Source of the DNA: Streptomyces glomeratus
GTDB taxonomy: Bacteria; Actinomycetota; Actinomycetes; Streptomycetales; Streptomycetaceae
Assembly: GCF_021462825.1 (NCBI RefSeq)
Contig: NZ_JAKEEB010000020.1
Span: 1-64,000, forward strand
Reading direction: 5' to 3'
DNA length: 64,000 bases
Shown here: one piece after another, positions 1 through 8,478 of the stretch
Numbering within the stretch: the stretch's first letter is position 1
How the letters are laid out: the number at the start of each line of letters is the position of its first letter
Notes under the pieces: generated by a model
What the model was told of the DNA's origin: nothing
What the model saw: only the letters and a program-made list of their open reading frames with translations
Database searches by the model: none
Translations under genes and position numbers: made by a program

Positions 1-230
1 CATACCACCACACCCCAACGCGCCGCCCGCGCCATTTGTTAAAACCCCACGGGCTCTGGGGCCCCGGGGGGGGGGCCCTGGGGGGGGGGCACATTTCCCC
101 CCTGGCCCCCGGGCCGGGCCCGCGGCCCCCGGGGGCCCGCGGCGCCCGCACCGCCCGCACCCGGCCGGAGAGCGGCCGGGGACCACGGACCCTCGCGGGA
201 AACCGGGCTCCCTGCGAGAGATCCGGCCCC
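1..230. other. Low-complexity contig edge, no gene
   Basis: This stretch carries runs of seven to ten consecutive G or C between about 60 and 110 and reads as GC homopolymer without a credible ribosome binding site or start. The coding texture typical of the rest of the window starts only at the stop codon at 231. It looks like the decaying end of an assembled contig, so its exact bases should not be trusted. Confidence 0.5.
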
Positions 231-1433
231 CTACAGGAAGGTGTGTCCCTCGCCGCGGTAGGTCGGCACGGTCGCCGTGACCTGGTCGCCCTCCACCAGG
301 TGCAGCAGGTCGAACCGCTCGCACAGTTCGCCCGCCTTGGCGTGCCGGAACCACACCTTGTCGCCGATGAGGAGGTCGTCGGCGGGTGCGCCCAGCAGCG
401 GCGTCTGCACCTCGCCCGGGCCCTCCTGGGGGTCGTAGACGAGCCCCTCGGGCAGATACGGGACGGGCAGCCGGTCGCGTCCCGCGGCGCCGGAGGCGGG
501 GTAGCCGCCGCCCAGCACGGTCACCACCCCCACCCCCGGCCGGCGCACGACCGGCAGCGCGAACAGCGCGGCAGGGCGCCCTCGGAAGGAGGTGTAGTTG
601 TCGAACAGCCGCGGCACATACAGTCCCGAGCCCGCCGCTATCTCGGTCACCGCGTCCTCGGCGGCCGTGTACTGCACACTGCCCGTCCCGCCGCCGTTGA
701 CGAACTCCAGGTCCGGCGCCACGGCCCGGACGGCACGCACCACTTCGGCACGCCGCCGGGCCAGCTCGCTGCGCGCCGTGGCCTGCATCAGCCGGACGGC
801 CCGCGACCGCACCGGCCGGCCCGCCACCGCGTCGCCCACACCGGCGATATGGCCCTCGTACGCCATGAGGCCCACCAGCCGGAAACCGGGCGTGCGCGCC
901 ACCACCCGGGCCATCTCCGCGACCTGGGCGGGCGAGTGCAGCGGCGAGCGCCGCGCGCCGACGCGGACCCGCCCGCCGAGCAGCTTCAGCGAGGTGTCCA
1001 ACTCCAGGCAGACACGCACCACTTCACTGCCGCCGCCGCGGGCCTCGTCGATGAGGCGCAGCTGGGCGGGGTCGTCGATCATCACCGTGACGGAGGCGGC
1101 GAGCTTCGGGTCGGCCGCCAGTTCGGCGAATCCCCGACGGTCGGCGGACGGATAGGCGAGCAGCACGTCGTCGAAACCGGACCGGGCCAGCCACAGCGAC
1201 TCGGCGAGCGTGAAGGACATGACGCCCGCGAAACCCTCCCGGGACAGGACGCGCTCGAGCAGGGCACGGCACCGCACGGACTTGCTGGCGACCCGGATCG
1301 GCTTGCCGCCGGCCCTGCGCAGGAGGTCCTCGGCGTTGGCGTCGAACGCCTCCAGATCCACGATCGCGACAGGCGCGTCGAGAGGGGCGGTGGCCCGGTC
1401 GTAGCGGACCCGGTCTGCGGCGCGGGCAGTCAT
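231..1433 (-). CDS. Amino acid deaminase/aldolase, alanine-racemase-like PLP fold
   Basis: A 400-residue protein of the D-threonine aldolase / DSD1-like group of the fold-type III PLP family. Near residue 45 the motif IRVASKSVRC matches the lysine-bearing strand where these enzymes bind PLP. Further on come a barrel with GLMAYEGHIAG, FVNGGGTGS near residue 245 and a C-terminal domain with VLGGGYPASG and GDKVWFRHAKAGE, which supplies the metal and substrate pocket in relatives. The ATG at 1433 was chosen because the family N-terminus (TAPLDAPVAIVDLEAFDANA) follows directly; the open frame continues upstream only as GC-rich read-through. Family members split or deaminate D-amino acids or 3-hydroxy amino acids; the substrate here is not readable. 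It is divergent from the next gene across about 290 bases. Confidence 0.85.
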   Translation of the reverse strand: MTARAADRVRYDRATAPLDAPVAIVDLEAFDANAEDLLRRAGGKPIRVASKSVRCRALLERVLSREGFAGVMSFTLAESLWLARSGFDDVLLAYPSADRRGFAELAADPKLAASVTVMIDDPAQLRLIDEARGGGSEVVRVCLELDTSLKLLGGRVRVGARRSPLHSPAQVAEMARVVARTPGFRLVGLMAYEGHIAGVGDAVAGRPVRSRAVRLMQATARSELARRRAEVVRAVRAVAPDLEFVNGGGTGSVQYTAAEDAVTEIAAGSGLYVPRLFDNYTSFRGRPAALFALPVVRRPGVGVVTVLGGGYPASGAAGRDRLPVPYLPEGLVYDPQEGPGEVQTPLLGAPADDLLIGDKVWFRHAKAGELCERFDLLHLVEGDQVTATVPTYRGEGHTFL

Positions 1434-1726
1434 GAACGAAGCCTGCCAGATGCGAATTCCGCAGGGTAGAGGGACGATCCGGGCAGATGCCCCGGTGCCG
1501 CCGACTGGTTCCCGTTCGAGGGGGATCAACCCGTAGAGTGACGCGCACGCGGGTGGTGACGGCCCGGCCCGGGCGCGTATGCCGGGGATGGGTGTCCGTC
1601 CGCGCGGGTAGCCCTGCCCAGGGACGGGTGGCGCGGCCCGCACCGCGCGTACGGACCGCTCCCCACGGGCGGTCGAACGCCCCGACAGACCCCGGGGCGG
1701 CCCGGCCACAACGAAACGGGGGGTGC

Positions 1727-3430
1727 ATGAGTACGGAAGCGCGCCGCGCCTCCATCCCTCCGCGTCCGGCGAACCCGCCCCGCCCGTCCGGCCCGCCGGG
1801 CACAGCGCCCGCGGGGACCGACCCCGCGTCCCCCGCCGCGCAGGTCCCGCCCGTGCCGGCGCCGCGCGAGCGCGGCGTGGTTCCGCCCCGTCCCGAGCAG
1901 CCGCCCGTTGCGGGCAGCGCACCCGGGCGGGACGTCTCCGCCCGCCCCGGCACTCCGCCTCGGCCGAGCGGGCCGCCGCGCGCGGCTGCGTCCCGCCCGA
2001 CGACCCCTTCTCGGCCCGATGCGGCTTCCGGGTCCCATGCGGCTTCCGGTTCCGATGCGCCTCCCCGCTCCGGTGCGATATCGCGGCCCTTCCGGATCGG
2101 CGCGCCCGACCCCCGGCAGCCTGCCCCGGCTTCCGGGACCACGGCGGCTTCGGCTCCCGGTGTGTCCGACCCCCGGCGTCCTGCCCCGGCTTCCGGGACC
2201 ACGGCGGCTTCGGCTCCCGGTGTGTCCGACCCCCGGCGTCCTGCCCCGGCTTCGGGTCCCACGACCGCCCCCGCTTCCCGCGTGTCCGACCCACGGCGCC
2301 CCGCCCCTGCCTCCGCCCCGGTCTCTGGCGGAGACCCGGAGGCCTACCCGGGTGGTGCCGCCGGCCGCCACCGGCCCTCGGATCCGCGTCGCGACGCCCC
2401 ACCTCCGCCGGCGGCCTCCGCACGTTTTCCCGATACCCCGCCCGTCGTCGGCTCGGCCGTTGCGGGTGGCGCGGCGGACGTCGTGGCCGCGTTGCCCGTC
2501 GACGGCATCGTGGAGACCACCGCGCGCCTGCGGCCCGTCCCCGACCAGGCCCGCCCCCTCACCTCGTCCCACCCCCCGGCCTCGTCCCACCCGCTCACCT
2601 CGTCTCGCCCCATCATCACCTTCGCCCAGCCCGACACCCGTGGCGCCGACACCGCGCGCCCACGGCTCCTCGGCGCCCTGACAGGCCCCCGCACCGCCGC
2701 GGCCGCCCTGTGCCTGGTCCTCGGTATCGGACTCATCGGCGGTGCCGTCACCGGCAGTTGGCTCATCGGCGAGGGCCCGGGCGACGGTGCGCAAGGGGCG
2801 TATACCGTGGCCGGAAGCCTCTGGCACGACGTGCCGGTCGACCAGCTCTTCCCGCCCACCGTCCACGGCCCGGGCGCGGGCCCCGGCGGCGCCGACCGCA
2901 CCTGGACACGTGTCGCCGTCGCCCCCGACAGCGGCTGCAAGGACGCCTTCGACCCGCTGCTGCGCAAGGCCCTCGCCCCCGCCGGCTGTCTTCGGCTGCT
3001 GCGCGCCACCTACACGGACGCCACCCGCAGCGAGGTCACCACCGTCGGCCTGCTGTTCACCCGCGCCGACTCCGCCGCCATGAGTGCCCTGGCCGGCCGC
3101 TTCAAGAAGGAGGGCCTCGGCCGGCGCCCCGACCTGATGCCCCGCCCGTACGCGGCCGAAGGCACCGTCGCTGCGGACTTCGGCGACACCCAGCGCGCCT
3201 CCTGGACCATCTCGGTCCGCACGGACGTCCCGGTCGTCGTCTACGCCGTCTCCGGCTTCGCCGACGGCCGCATCGTCACCGAACCGCAGCCCGCGGAGGA
3301 CGCCGTGAAGACGGGCGCGACCACCGCCCCCGCCCAGGCGGGCCTCGGCAACGAGGCGAGGGGCCTCGCCGACCGCATCGAGGCCGCCCTCCGCAAGACC
3401 GTCACCGCGGCCACGGAGAAGCCGTCATGA
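1727..3430 (+). CDS. Proline/alanine-rich single-pass membrane protein with 20-residue repeats
   Basis: I do not recognise a family. The 567-residue product has a cytoplasmic-looking N-terminal half (about 1-310) of Pro, Ala, Ser and Arg, including four copies of a 20-residue unit around SDPRRPAPASG, then one membrane helix near residues 320-345 (LCLVLGIGLIGGAVTG) and an extracytoplasmic domain of about 200 residues with two Cys (DSGCKDAF, PAGCLRLL) that could form a disulfide. The ATG follows a G-rich ribosome binding site. Its stop overlaps the start of the mycosin-like protease by four bases (ATGA), so the two are translationally coupled. In type VII secretion loci proline-rich membrane proteins often accompany mycosins, but no ESX component is visible here. 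The role is inferred only from the neighbour. Confidence 0.8.
   Translation: MSTEARRASIPPRPANPPRPSGPPGTAPAGTDPASPAAQVPPVPAPRERGVVPPRPEQPPVAGSAPGRDVSARPGTPPRPSGPPRAAASRPTTPSRPDAASGSHAASGSDAPPRSGAISRPFRIGAPDPRQPAPASGTTAASAPGVSDPRRPAPASGTTAASAPGVSDPRRPAPASGPTTAPASRVSDPRRPAPASAPVSGGDPEAYPGGAAGRHRPSDPRRDAPPPPAASARFPDTPPVVGSAVAGGAADVVAALPVDGIVETTARLRPVPDQARPLTSSHPPASSHPLTSSRPIITFAQPDTRGADTARPRLLGALTGPRTAAAALCLVLGIGLIGGAVTGSWLIGEGPGDGAQGAYTVAGSLWHDVPVDQLFPPTVHGPGAGPGGADRTWTRVAVAPDSGCKDAFDPLLRKALAPAGCLRLLRATYTDATRSEVTTVGLLFTRADSAAMSALAGRFKKEGLGRRPDLMPRPYAAEGTVAADFGDTQRASWTISVRTDVPVVVYAVSGFADGRIVTEPQPAEDAVKTGATTAPAQAGLGNEARGLADRIEAALRKTVTAATEKPS
2101..2320 (+). repeat. 60-bp in-frame tandem repeat, about 3.6 copies
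   Basis: Copies begin at 2101, 2161, 2221 and 2281 with a period of exactly 60 bp. The first two are nearly identical and the third and fourth diverge. The unit encodes 20 residues, so copy-number change would keep the frame of the proline-rich protein. Confidence 0.9.
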
Positions 3431-4602
3431 AGCCCCGCAAGACCGCCCGCCTCCTGACCGTCCTGCTCGCCGGCTCACTGGCCCTGGTGCCGTCCACCGC
3501 CGCGCGCGCCGACAGCATCCGTGCCCAGGAGTGGGCCCTGGACGCCCTGCACGCCCAGGAGGTCTGGCAGACGACCAAGGGCCGGGGCGTCACCGTCGCC
3601 GTCCTGGACACCGGCGTGGACGCGACCCACCCCGACCTGGTGGGCAACGTGCTCGCCGACAAGGACATGGTGGGCTTCGGAGCCCGGCGCGGCGACCGTC
3701 CCTGGGCCCGGCACGGCACCGCCATGGCCGGCCTCATCGCCGGTCACGGCCATGGCATCGGCGACTCGGACGGTGTCATGGGCATCGCCCCGGAGGCGAA
3801 GATCCTCCCGGTCCGGGTCATCCTCGAGGAGGGCGACCCGGCCCGCTCCAAGGCCCGCAACACCCGGGGCAACGCCCTCGCCGAGGGCATCCGCTGGGCC
3901 ACCGACCACGGCGCCGACGTCATCAACCTCTCCCTGGGCGACGACTCCAACTCGGCGCACCCCGAAGCCGCCGAGGACGAGGCGGTGCAGTACGCCCTGA
4001 AGAAGGGCGCCGTCGTCGTCGCCTCGGCGGGCAACGGCGGCGACAAGGGCGACCACATCTCGTATCCGGCCGCCTACCCCGGTGTCATCGCCGCGACCGC
4101 CGTCGACCGCAACGGCACCCGCGCCTCCTTCTCCACCCGCCACTGGTACGCCACGGTCAGCGCGCCCGGCGACGACGTCGTCATCGCCGACCCCGACCGC
4201 AAGTACTACGAAGGCTGGGGCACGAGCGCCGCCTCCGCGTTCGTCTCGGGCGTCGTCGCGTTGATCAAGGCGGCCCGTCCGGGCCTGGGCCCGGCCCAGA
4301 TCAAGCAGCTCGTGGAGAGGACGGCCCGCGACGCCCCCACCGGCGGCCGCGACGACTCCCGCGGCTTCGGCTTCGTGGATCCCGCGGCGGCCGTCAGGGC
4401 GGCCGCCAAGCTCAAGCCGGAGAACACCCGGCCGGCGGAGTACGACGGCAAGTACTTCGGCCCCGGCCCCGACTCGGCCGGCGACGGCAGCGGGTCCCCG
4501 GACTGGGCCGGTCTGCTGGCGGGCGGACTGGGCGCGGCGCTGCTGGCCGTGTCGGTGGTGCTGTGGCGAGGCCGTACCAGGACACGCTCCGCGGGGTTCT
4601 GA
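3427..4602 (+). CDS. Mycosin-like S8 subtilisin protease, secreted and membrane anchored
   Basis: A 391-residue subtilase. Residues 1-28 are a signal peptide ending in a TAARA-type site, the protease domain spans about 35-320, and a C-terminal membrane helix (about 364-382, LLAGGLGAALLAVSVVLW) is followed by an Arg-rich stop-transfer. The catalytic triad is visible: Asp61 in VAVLDTGVD, His96 in HGTAMAGLIAG and Ser267 in GTSAASAFVSG, with the oxyanion Asn203 in SAGNGG. This architecture is that of mycosins, the proteases tied to type VII secretion. The ATG overlaps the stop of the proline-rich membrane protein, implying joint expression. No EccC, EccD or WXG100 gene lies in this window, so the substrate is unknown; it may act as a stand-alone cell-surface protease. 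Confidence 0.88.
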   Translation: MKPRKTARLLTVLLAGSLALVPSTAARADSIRAQEWALDALHAQEVWQTTKGRGVTVAVLDTGVDATHPDLVGNVLADKDMVGFGARRGDRPWARHGTAMAGLIAGHGHGIGDSDGVMGIAPEAKILPVRVILEEGDPARSKARNTRGNALAEGIRWATDHGADVINLSLGDDSNSAHPEAAEDEAVQYALKKGAVVVASAGNGGDKGDHISYPAAYPGVIAATAVDRNGTRASFSTRHWYATVSAPGDDVVIADPDRKYYEGWGTSAASAFVSGVVALIKAARPGLGPAQIKQLVERTARDAPTGGRDDSRGFGFVDPAAAVRAAAKLKPENTRPAEYDGKYFGPGPDSAGDGSGSPDWAGLLAGGLGAALLAVSVVLWRGRTRTRSAGF

Positions 4603-4654
4603 GGCACGCCCGTACCCCTGAGGGGACAGGGCGCGCCCGCCTTCCGCCCGGCTG

Positions 4655-5616
4655 TCAGGCCGGGGCGCCCGTGAACGCGGAAACCGCCGCTCGCGCGGCC
4701 GCCTCCACCAGGGAAATGCCCCCGGCCTTCGTGGAGTTGCCGTTCGACAGCGCCGCCACCAGGTAGTCGTGTCCGCCTGCCGTGATGCGCCCGATGCTGT
4801 TGATGTCCCACAGTCCGGTCGTGCTGCGCGCCAGCCAGCCGTTCTTCAGTGCCCACCGCGCGCCGTCCGCGGCCGCCGAAACGCCCCAGCGCTGGTTCTC
4901 GGCGATGCCGTCCATGAGTCCCCGCAGATACCTCCGCGACGCCTCGCTCAGCTCCGACGCGTCCCCGAAGACCTGCCGGAGCAGCGTGAGCTGATCAGCC
5001 GCCGTGGTCTGGGTCAGCCCCCACAGCCCGCCGTCGCCGCCCGCGGTGTCCGTGAGGCCGAAACGCTTGTTCGCGGTGTCGAGGCCGTCCGCCTGCCCGA
5101 TCGCCGTCCACAGGGCCGAGGCGGAGTCGTTGTCACTGTTCTCGATCATCGCGGTGGCGTACGTCCGCTCCTGCTCGGTCAGGTGCCGGTCCGCGTCCTG
5201 TGCCTGGAGCAGCAGCGTCGCCAGGATGTCGACCTTGACGATGCTGGCCGTGTCGAAGGTGCCGTCGCCGTACACGGCGCTCTCACCGGAGTCCGTCTCC
5301 AGCACCGCCACCGCCACGTCCGCGCCGTCCTCGACGGTCACCGTCCTCATGGCCTTGGCCAGCAGGGCGTCACGGTCCGCCGAGGGCTTCGCCGCAGGTT
5401 CCACCGATGCCTCCTCGCTCACCGCGGCCGACGCCGGGGGCGTCGCGGACGACTGCGACGATACGGCGCCCCCGCCGGCGTGGGCCTGCCTTTTCACATA
5501 CGCATCGCGGCGGCCGCACCGCCGGCGATGACGGCCGACGCCGGCGCCGTGCAGAACAGCGGGCGGCGCCGCTTGGGGCGGGCACGGCGGCGACGGTGGG
5601 CTCCGCGGGACTCCAT
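4655..5616 (-). pseudogene. Serine hydrolase (class A beta-lactamase / DD-peptidase fold), apparent frameshift after the signal anchor
   Basis: The body (4655 to about 5505) has the penicillin-binding-fold motifs in order: SxxK as SIVK, SDN as ENSDND, and KTG as KNG, so catalytic residues are intact. It lacks a good start in its own frame. Immediately upstream in another frame, an ATG at 5616 opens a 40-residue peptide with an Arg-rich n-region and a hydrophobic segment (LFCTAPASAVIAGGAAAA), which stops at 5494. Joining the two needs one extra base near 5497-5506 and gives a typical secreted hydrolase of about 320 residues. Either the base is missing through sequencing or assembly error, or the gene is recently disrupted. 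A GTG at about 5493 in the body frame (VKRQAHAGGG) would give a cytoplasmic product and has no ribosome binding site. Confidence 0.7.
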
Positions 5617-5765
5617 GCCCGCGATGCTGGGGGCGGCCGCTGTTCGCGCCGTTCGGCGGACGTGAATCCGTGTGGGCTCGGTCTGGGAAACCCGTGAGAC
5701 AGGTGACCGCCGTGTTCCAGGGTCGGCACCGACTCGGCAGAGACCGCCCGATAGGGTCGGTGACC

Positions 5766-6497
5766 GTGGCGAACAAGAACATTCCCGACTCCGGCTTCTC
5801 CGGCGACGACGGCGCGGCCGACCCCCGGCTGAGCGCGGCGCTCGCCGGGTGGGCCGAGGACCGCGGTGCCGTGGGGCCCGTCCTTCGGGCGCTGAAGGAC
5901 GCACGGCTCCTCGTGCCCGTCGTCGCGGTCCTCGGGGAGGTGGAGGAGGACGAGAACGGCTTGCGCCGCGAGAAGACCAGCGACATGGCGGTACCGACGC
6001 TCCGGGCCGGCGGCCGTACGGCGCTGCCCGCCTTCACGTCCACGCAGGCGTTGGCACGCTGGGACCCGGCCGCCCGCCCCGTCGCCGTGCCGCTGCACCG
6101 GGCCCTGCAGGCGGCGGCGCACGAGAAGGCCGACACGATCGTGCTGGACGTGTCCGGGCCGGTGCCCTTCGAGCTGACGGGCCCTGCGCTGCTGGCGCTC
6201 GCCGAGGGCCGTACCAGTGCCGACCCGCTGGCGGATCCCGCGGTGGTCGAGGCCGTGCGCTCCGCCGTCGCCGCCGAGCCGTCGGTGGTCCGTGCCCATC
6301 TGGGCCCCGGCGAGGCCGACGGCACCCTGGCGCTCGTCCTCGACCCGTCGGCGGCCCCGGCTGAGGCCGCCCGCGCCCTGGCCGGTCGGCTGGCGGCCGA
6401 CGAAACGCTGAGGGCCCGCCTGGTGCGCGGTCTCGACCTGGCACTGCTGCCGGCCGGGGTGACGCCTCCGGGCGAGCCCTTGTACGTACGCGGGTGA
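5766..6497 (+). CDS. SseB family protein
   Basis: A 243-residue soluble protein with the SseB N-terminal layout: a short tail, an ADPRLSAALAGWAEDRG helix, VLRALKDARLLVPVVAV, then a sheet region with TSDMAVPTLRAGGRTALPAFTSTQALARW, the most recognisable family signature. No catalytic motif is apparent and the family's function is poorly defined (SseB was named for serine-sensitivity enhancement). The GTG at 5766 was preferred; a GTG two codons upstream at 5760 is also possible. It reads divergently from the frameshifted hydrolase and convergently toward the DUF1844 gene. Confidence 0.8.
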   Translation: MANKNIPDSGFSGDDGAADPRLSAALAGWAEDRGAVGPVLRALKDARLLVPVVAVLGEVEEDENGLRREKTSDMAVPTLRAGGRTALPAFTSTQALARWDPAARPVAVPLHRALQAAAHEKADTIVLDVSGPVPFELTGPALLALAEGRTSADPLADPAVVEAVRSAVAAEPSVVRAHLGPGEADGTLALVLDPSAAPAEAARALAGRLAADETLRARLVRGLDLALLPAGVTPPGEPLYVRG

Positions 6498-6522
6498 ATC
6501 AGCCGTCCCGACGGTGGCCGGG

Positions 6523-6936
6523 TCAGCCGTAGACGGGCCCGGTGTACTTCTCGCCCGGTCCCTGGCCCGGCTCGTCCGGGACGATCGACGCCTCGCGGAA
6601 CGCCAGCTGAAGCGACTTCAGACCGTCGCGCAGCGGAGCCGCGTGGAAGGAGCTGATCTCCGTCGCGCTCGCGTCGAGCAGGCCGGCGAGGGCGTGCACC
6701 AGCTTGCGGGCCTCGTCCAGGTCCTTGTACTTGTCGCCCTCCTCGGTCAGACCGAGCTTCACGGCGGCGGCGCTCATGAGGTTGACGGCGACGGTCACGA
6801 TCACCTCGACCGCGGGGACCTCCGCGATGTCACGGGTCATGGCGTCGAAGTCGGGGTTCCCGGCGGCGGCCGGAGACTCTGCGGCGGCCGCGGACTCTGC
6901 GGAAGCCCGGAATTCCTCGGGGGAGGTGTCACTCAT
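6523..6936 (-). CDS. DUF1844 domain protein
   Basis: A 137-residue acidic, Ala-rich protein. After a low-complexity N-terminus (1-30) comes the conserved DUF1844 core: DIAEVPAVEVIVTVAVNLMSAAAVKLGL, then KDLDEARKLVHALAGLLDA and a C-terminal amphipathic helix (PLRDGLKSLQLAFREAS). Relatives are small conserved proteins near infC in actinobacteria; no biochemical role is known to me. No membrane segment or signal peptide is obvious. It is divergent from infC, so the roughly 400 bases upstream hold both promoters and the infC leader. Confidence 0.8.
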   Translation of the reverse strand: MSDTSPEEFRASAESAAAAESPAAAGNPDFDAMTRDIAEVPAVEVIVTVAVNLMSAAAVKLGLTEEGDKYKDLDEARKLVHALAGLLDASATEISSFHAAPLRDGLKSLQLAFREASIVPDEPGQGPGEKYTGPVYG

Positions 6937-7020
6937 GCCCACACCATAGGCCCCGGAGCGCCCCCTCCCGCGCGCGGGAGGCCACGGCCGCCGGGGCCGC
7001 GGATGCCCGGTGCACGCCGA

Positions 7021-7050
7021 TTCGCACCTCCCCCGGGGAGCTGCTAACCT
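7021..7050 (+). promoter_or_regulatory. Likely infC-rpmI-rplT promoter
   Basis: A -35 TTCGCA (7021-7026) and -10 TAACCT (7045-7050) lie 18 bases apart. The start would fall near 7057, giving an untranslated leader of about 290 bases before infC. The -10 fits the Streptomyces TANNNT pattern; the -35 is weak. Confidence 0.4.
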
Positions 7051-7244
7051 TGTGTGACGACCGGCCGAGCACGGCTGTGCCCGGCCCACAAGTGGAGGCT
7101 CCGATCTCCCACCTGACCGTCCTCCGGGACGGCGGGTCACCGGTCAGGCGGCCACCACCGTTCCGTACGGACGGTGGAGTCGCCCGAAGCGCGCCCCGCG
7201 GTCACCGCGGCGGTGCTCCGGAAGGTTCGGAGTCCCGCCTGTGC

Positions 7245-7278
7245 ACCGTCCGGGGCATTTTTGATGCGCCGCGACGGT
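7245..7278 (+). promoter_or_regulatory. Structured hairpin in the infC leader
   Basis: The arms ACCGTC (7245-7250) and GACGGT (7273-7278) enclose CGGGGCAT and ATGCGCCG with a TTTTG loop, forming a long, nearly continuous stem about 70 bases before the infC start. The position suggests feedback on initiation factor or ribosomal protein synthesis, but no known leader class was matched. Confidence 0.45.
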
Positions 7279-7349
7279 TGGTTCCTATGTCAATCCAGAC
7301 ATACGCGGCTGTCTGCCAGGCGGCCGTATGGTGCTACCGAGGAGGATCC

Positions 7350-7997
7350 ATCAGCACCGAGCCCCGCATCAACGACCGGATTCGCGTTCCCGAGGTGCGA
7401 CTTGTCGGTCCCAGTGGCGAGCAGGTCGGCATCGTGCCGCTTGCCAAGGCCCTGGAGCTTGCGCAGGAGTACGACCTGGACCTGGTCGAGGTCGCGGCGA
7501 ACGCCCGTCCGCCCGTGTGCAAGCTCATGGACTACGGGAAGTTCAAGTACGAGTCGGCCATGAAGGCCCGTGAGGCGCGCAAGAACCAGGCGCACACGGT
7601 CATCAAGGAGATGAAGCTCCGGCCGAAGATCGACCCGCACGACTATGACACCAAGAAGGGTCACGTCGTTCGGTTCCTCAAGCAGGGCGACAAGGTCAAG
7701 ATCACGATCATGTTCCGTGGTCGCGAGCAGTCCCGGCCCGAGCTGGGCTACCGACTGCTGCAGCGCCTCGCGGAGGATGTCCAGGACCTCGGTTTCGTCG
7801 AGTCGAACCCGAAGCAGGACGGCCGCAACATGATCATGGTTCTCGGTCCGCACAAGAAGAAGACCGAGGCGATGGCCGAGGCTCGTCAGGCGCAGGAGGC
7901 CCGCAAGGCGGAGGCGAAGGCCAATCCCGGCCGCTCGCAGAACGCCGCCGACGCCGAGACCGCCGAGGCCCCGGCCGAGGCTTCCGCCGAGGCCTGA
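7350..7997 (+). CDS. infC: Translation initiation factor IF-3 with ATC start
   Basis: IF-3 binds the 30S subunit, promotes start-codon fidelity and prevents 50S joining. The 215-residue product has the N-terminal domain (INDRIRVPEVRLVG, VAANARPPVCKLMDYGKF), a Lys/Arg linker and the C-terminal domain with ITIMFRGREQSRPELG and VESNPKQDGRNMIMVLGPHKKK, plus an Ala/Glu-rich tail of about 35 residues. The conserved N-terminus (STEPRINDRIRV) begins at ATC 7350, preceded by GAGGAGGA at 7339-7346. A non-AUG start is the family rule and lets IF-3 regulate its own synthesis. An in-frame ATG at 7287 would add 21 poorly conserved residues and lacks a ribosome binding site, so the ATC is preferred. Confidence 0.95.
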   Translation: MSTEPRINDRIRVPEVRLVGPSGEQVGIVPLAKALELAQEYDLDLVEVAANARPPVCKLMDYGKFKYESAMKAREARKNQAHTVIKEMKLRPKIDPHDYDTKKGHVVRFLKQGDKVKITIMFRGREQSRPELGYRLLQRLAEDVQDLGFVESNPKQDGRNMIMVLGPHKKKTEAMAEARQAQEARKAEAKANPGRSQNAADAETAEAPAEASAEA

Positions 7998-8038
7998 TCC
8001 CGGGGCGAAGGTCCCGGGGGGAACGCCGGACGTACGGA

Positions 8039-8066
8039 CGTACGACCGCCGCACGGCGGACGTACG
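8039..8066 (+). promoter_or_regulatory. Hairpin between infC and rpmI
   Basis: CGTACG (8039-8044) pairs with CGTACG (8061-8066), and CCGCCG (8046-8051) with CGGCGG (8054-8059) around a two-base turn. It is embedded in a small run of repeated GGACGTACG words. It may be an attenuator or processing site. Confidence 0.4.
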
Positions 8067-8120
8067 GACCCCGGAAAGCCCGGGACGCCCGTCCCAGGAT
8101 GTAACCGATAGTAGAGCGAC

Positions 8121-8159
8121 GCTCCATCGTGCCCGGTTTTCACGACCGGGCACGGGAGC
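8121..8159 (+). promoter_or_regulatory. Hairpin just upstream of the rpmI ribosome binding site
   Basis: GCTCC (8121-8125) pairs with GGAGC (8155-8159), and GTGCCCGGT (8129-8137) with ACCGGGCAC (8145-8153) around a 7-base loop. It ends some 10 bases before the GAGGAGA of rpmI. L20 binding to rpmI leaders is established in other bacteria, so autoregulation is a reasonable inference here. Confidence 0.45.
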
Positions 8160-8185
8160 GCCACCGACGAGGAGAGAACGGCGCT

Positions 8186-8380
8186 ATGCCGAAGAACAAG
8201 TCGCACAGCGGTGCCAGCAAGCGCTTCAAGGTCACCGGCTCCGGCAAGGTGCTCCGCGAGCGCGCCGGCAAGCGCCACCTGCTCGAGCACAAGTCGTCCC
8301 GTCTGACGCGTCGCCTCACGGGCAACGCCGAAATGGCCCCGGCGGACGCCAAGAAGATCAAGAAGCTTCTCGGCAAGTGA
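8186..8380 (+). CDS. rpmI: 50S ribosomal protein L35
   Basis: The 64-residue, strongly basic product has the L35 signature MPKNKSHSGASKRFKVTGSG and GKRHLLEHKSSRLTRRL and is of normal length. It binds 23S rRNA in the large subunit. The ATG is preceded by GAGGAGAACGG. It sits in the conserved infC-rpmI-rplT order, 188 bases after infC and 98 before rplT. Confidence 0.97.
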   Translation: MPKNKSHSGASKRFKVTGSGKVLRERAGKRHLLEHKSSRLTRRLTGNAEMAPADAKKIKKLLGK

Positions 8381-8478
8381 CGCGGCGGCGCTTGCGAGCG
8401 CCGAACGTCCGAACCGGGACCCATATCGTTTCCGGGCCGTGTGAGTTCCACCGCGGCCCCGCTACAAGGAGTTAACAA

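Noticed and set aside
36..1469. A 477-codon plus-strand frame at the left edge
   Set aside because: Antisense to the deaminase/aldolase with its PLP motifs, starts within homopolymers and has no ribosome binding site.
7287..7349. ATG 7287 as infC start
   Set aside because: It adds 21 residues not seen in IF-3 and lacks a ribosome binding site, while ATC 7350 follows GAGGAGGA and the conserved N-terminus.
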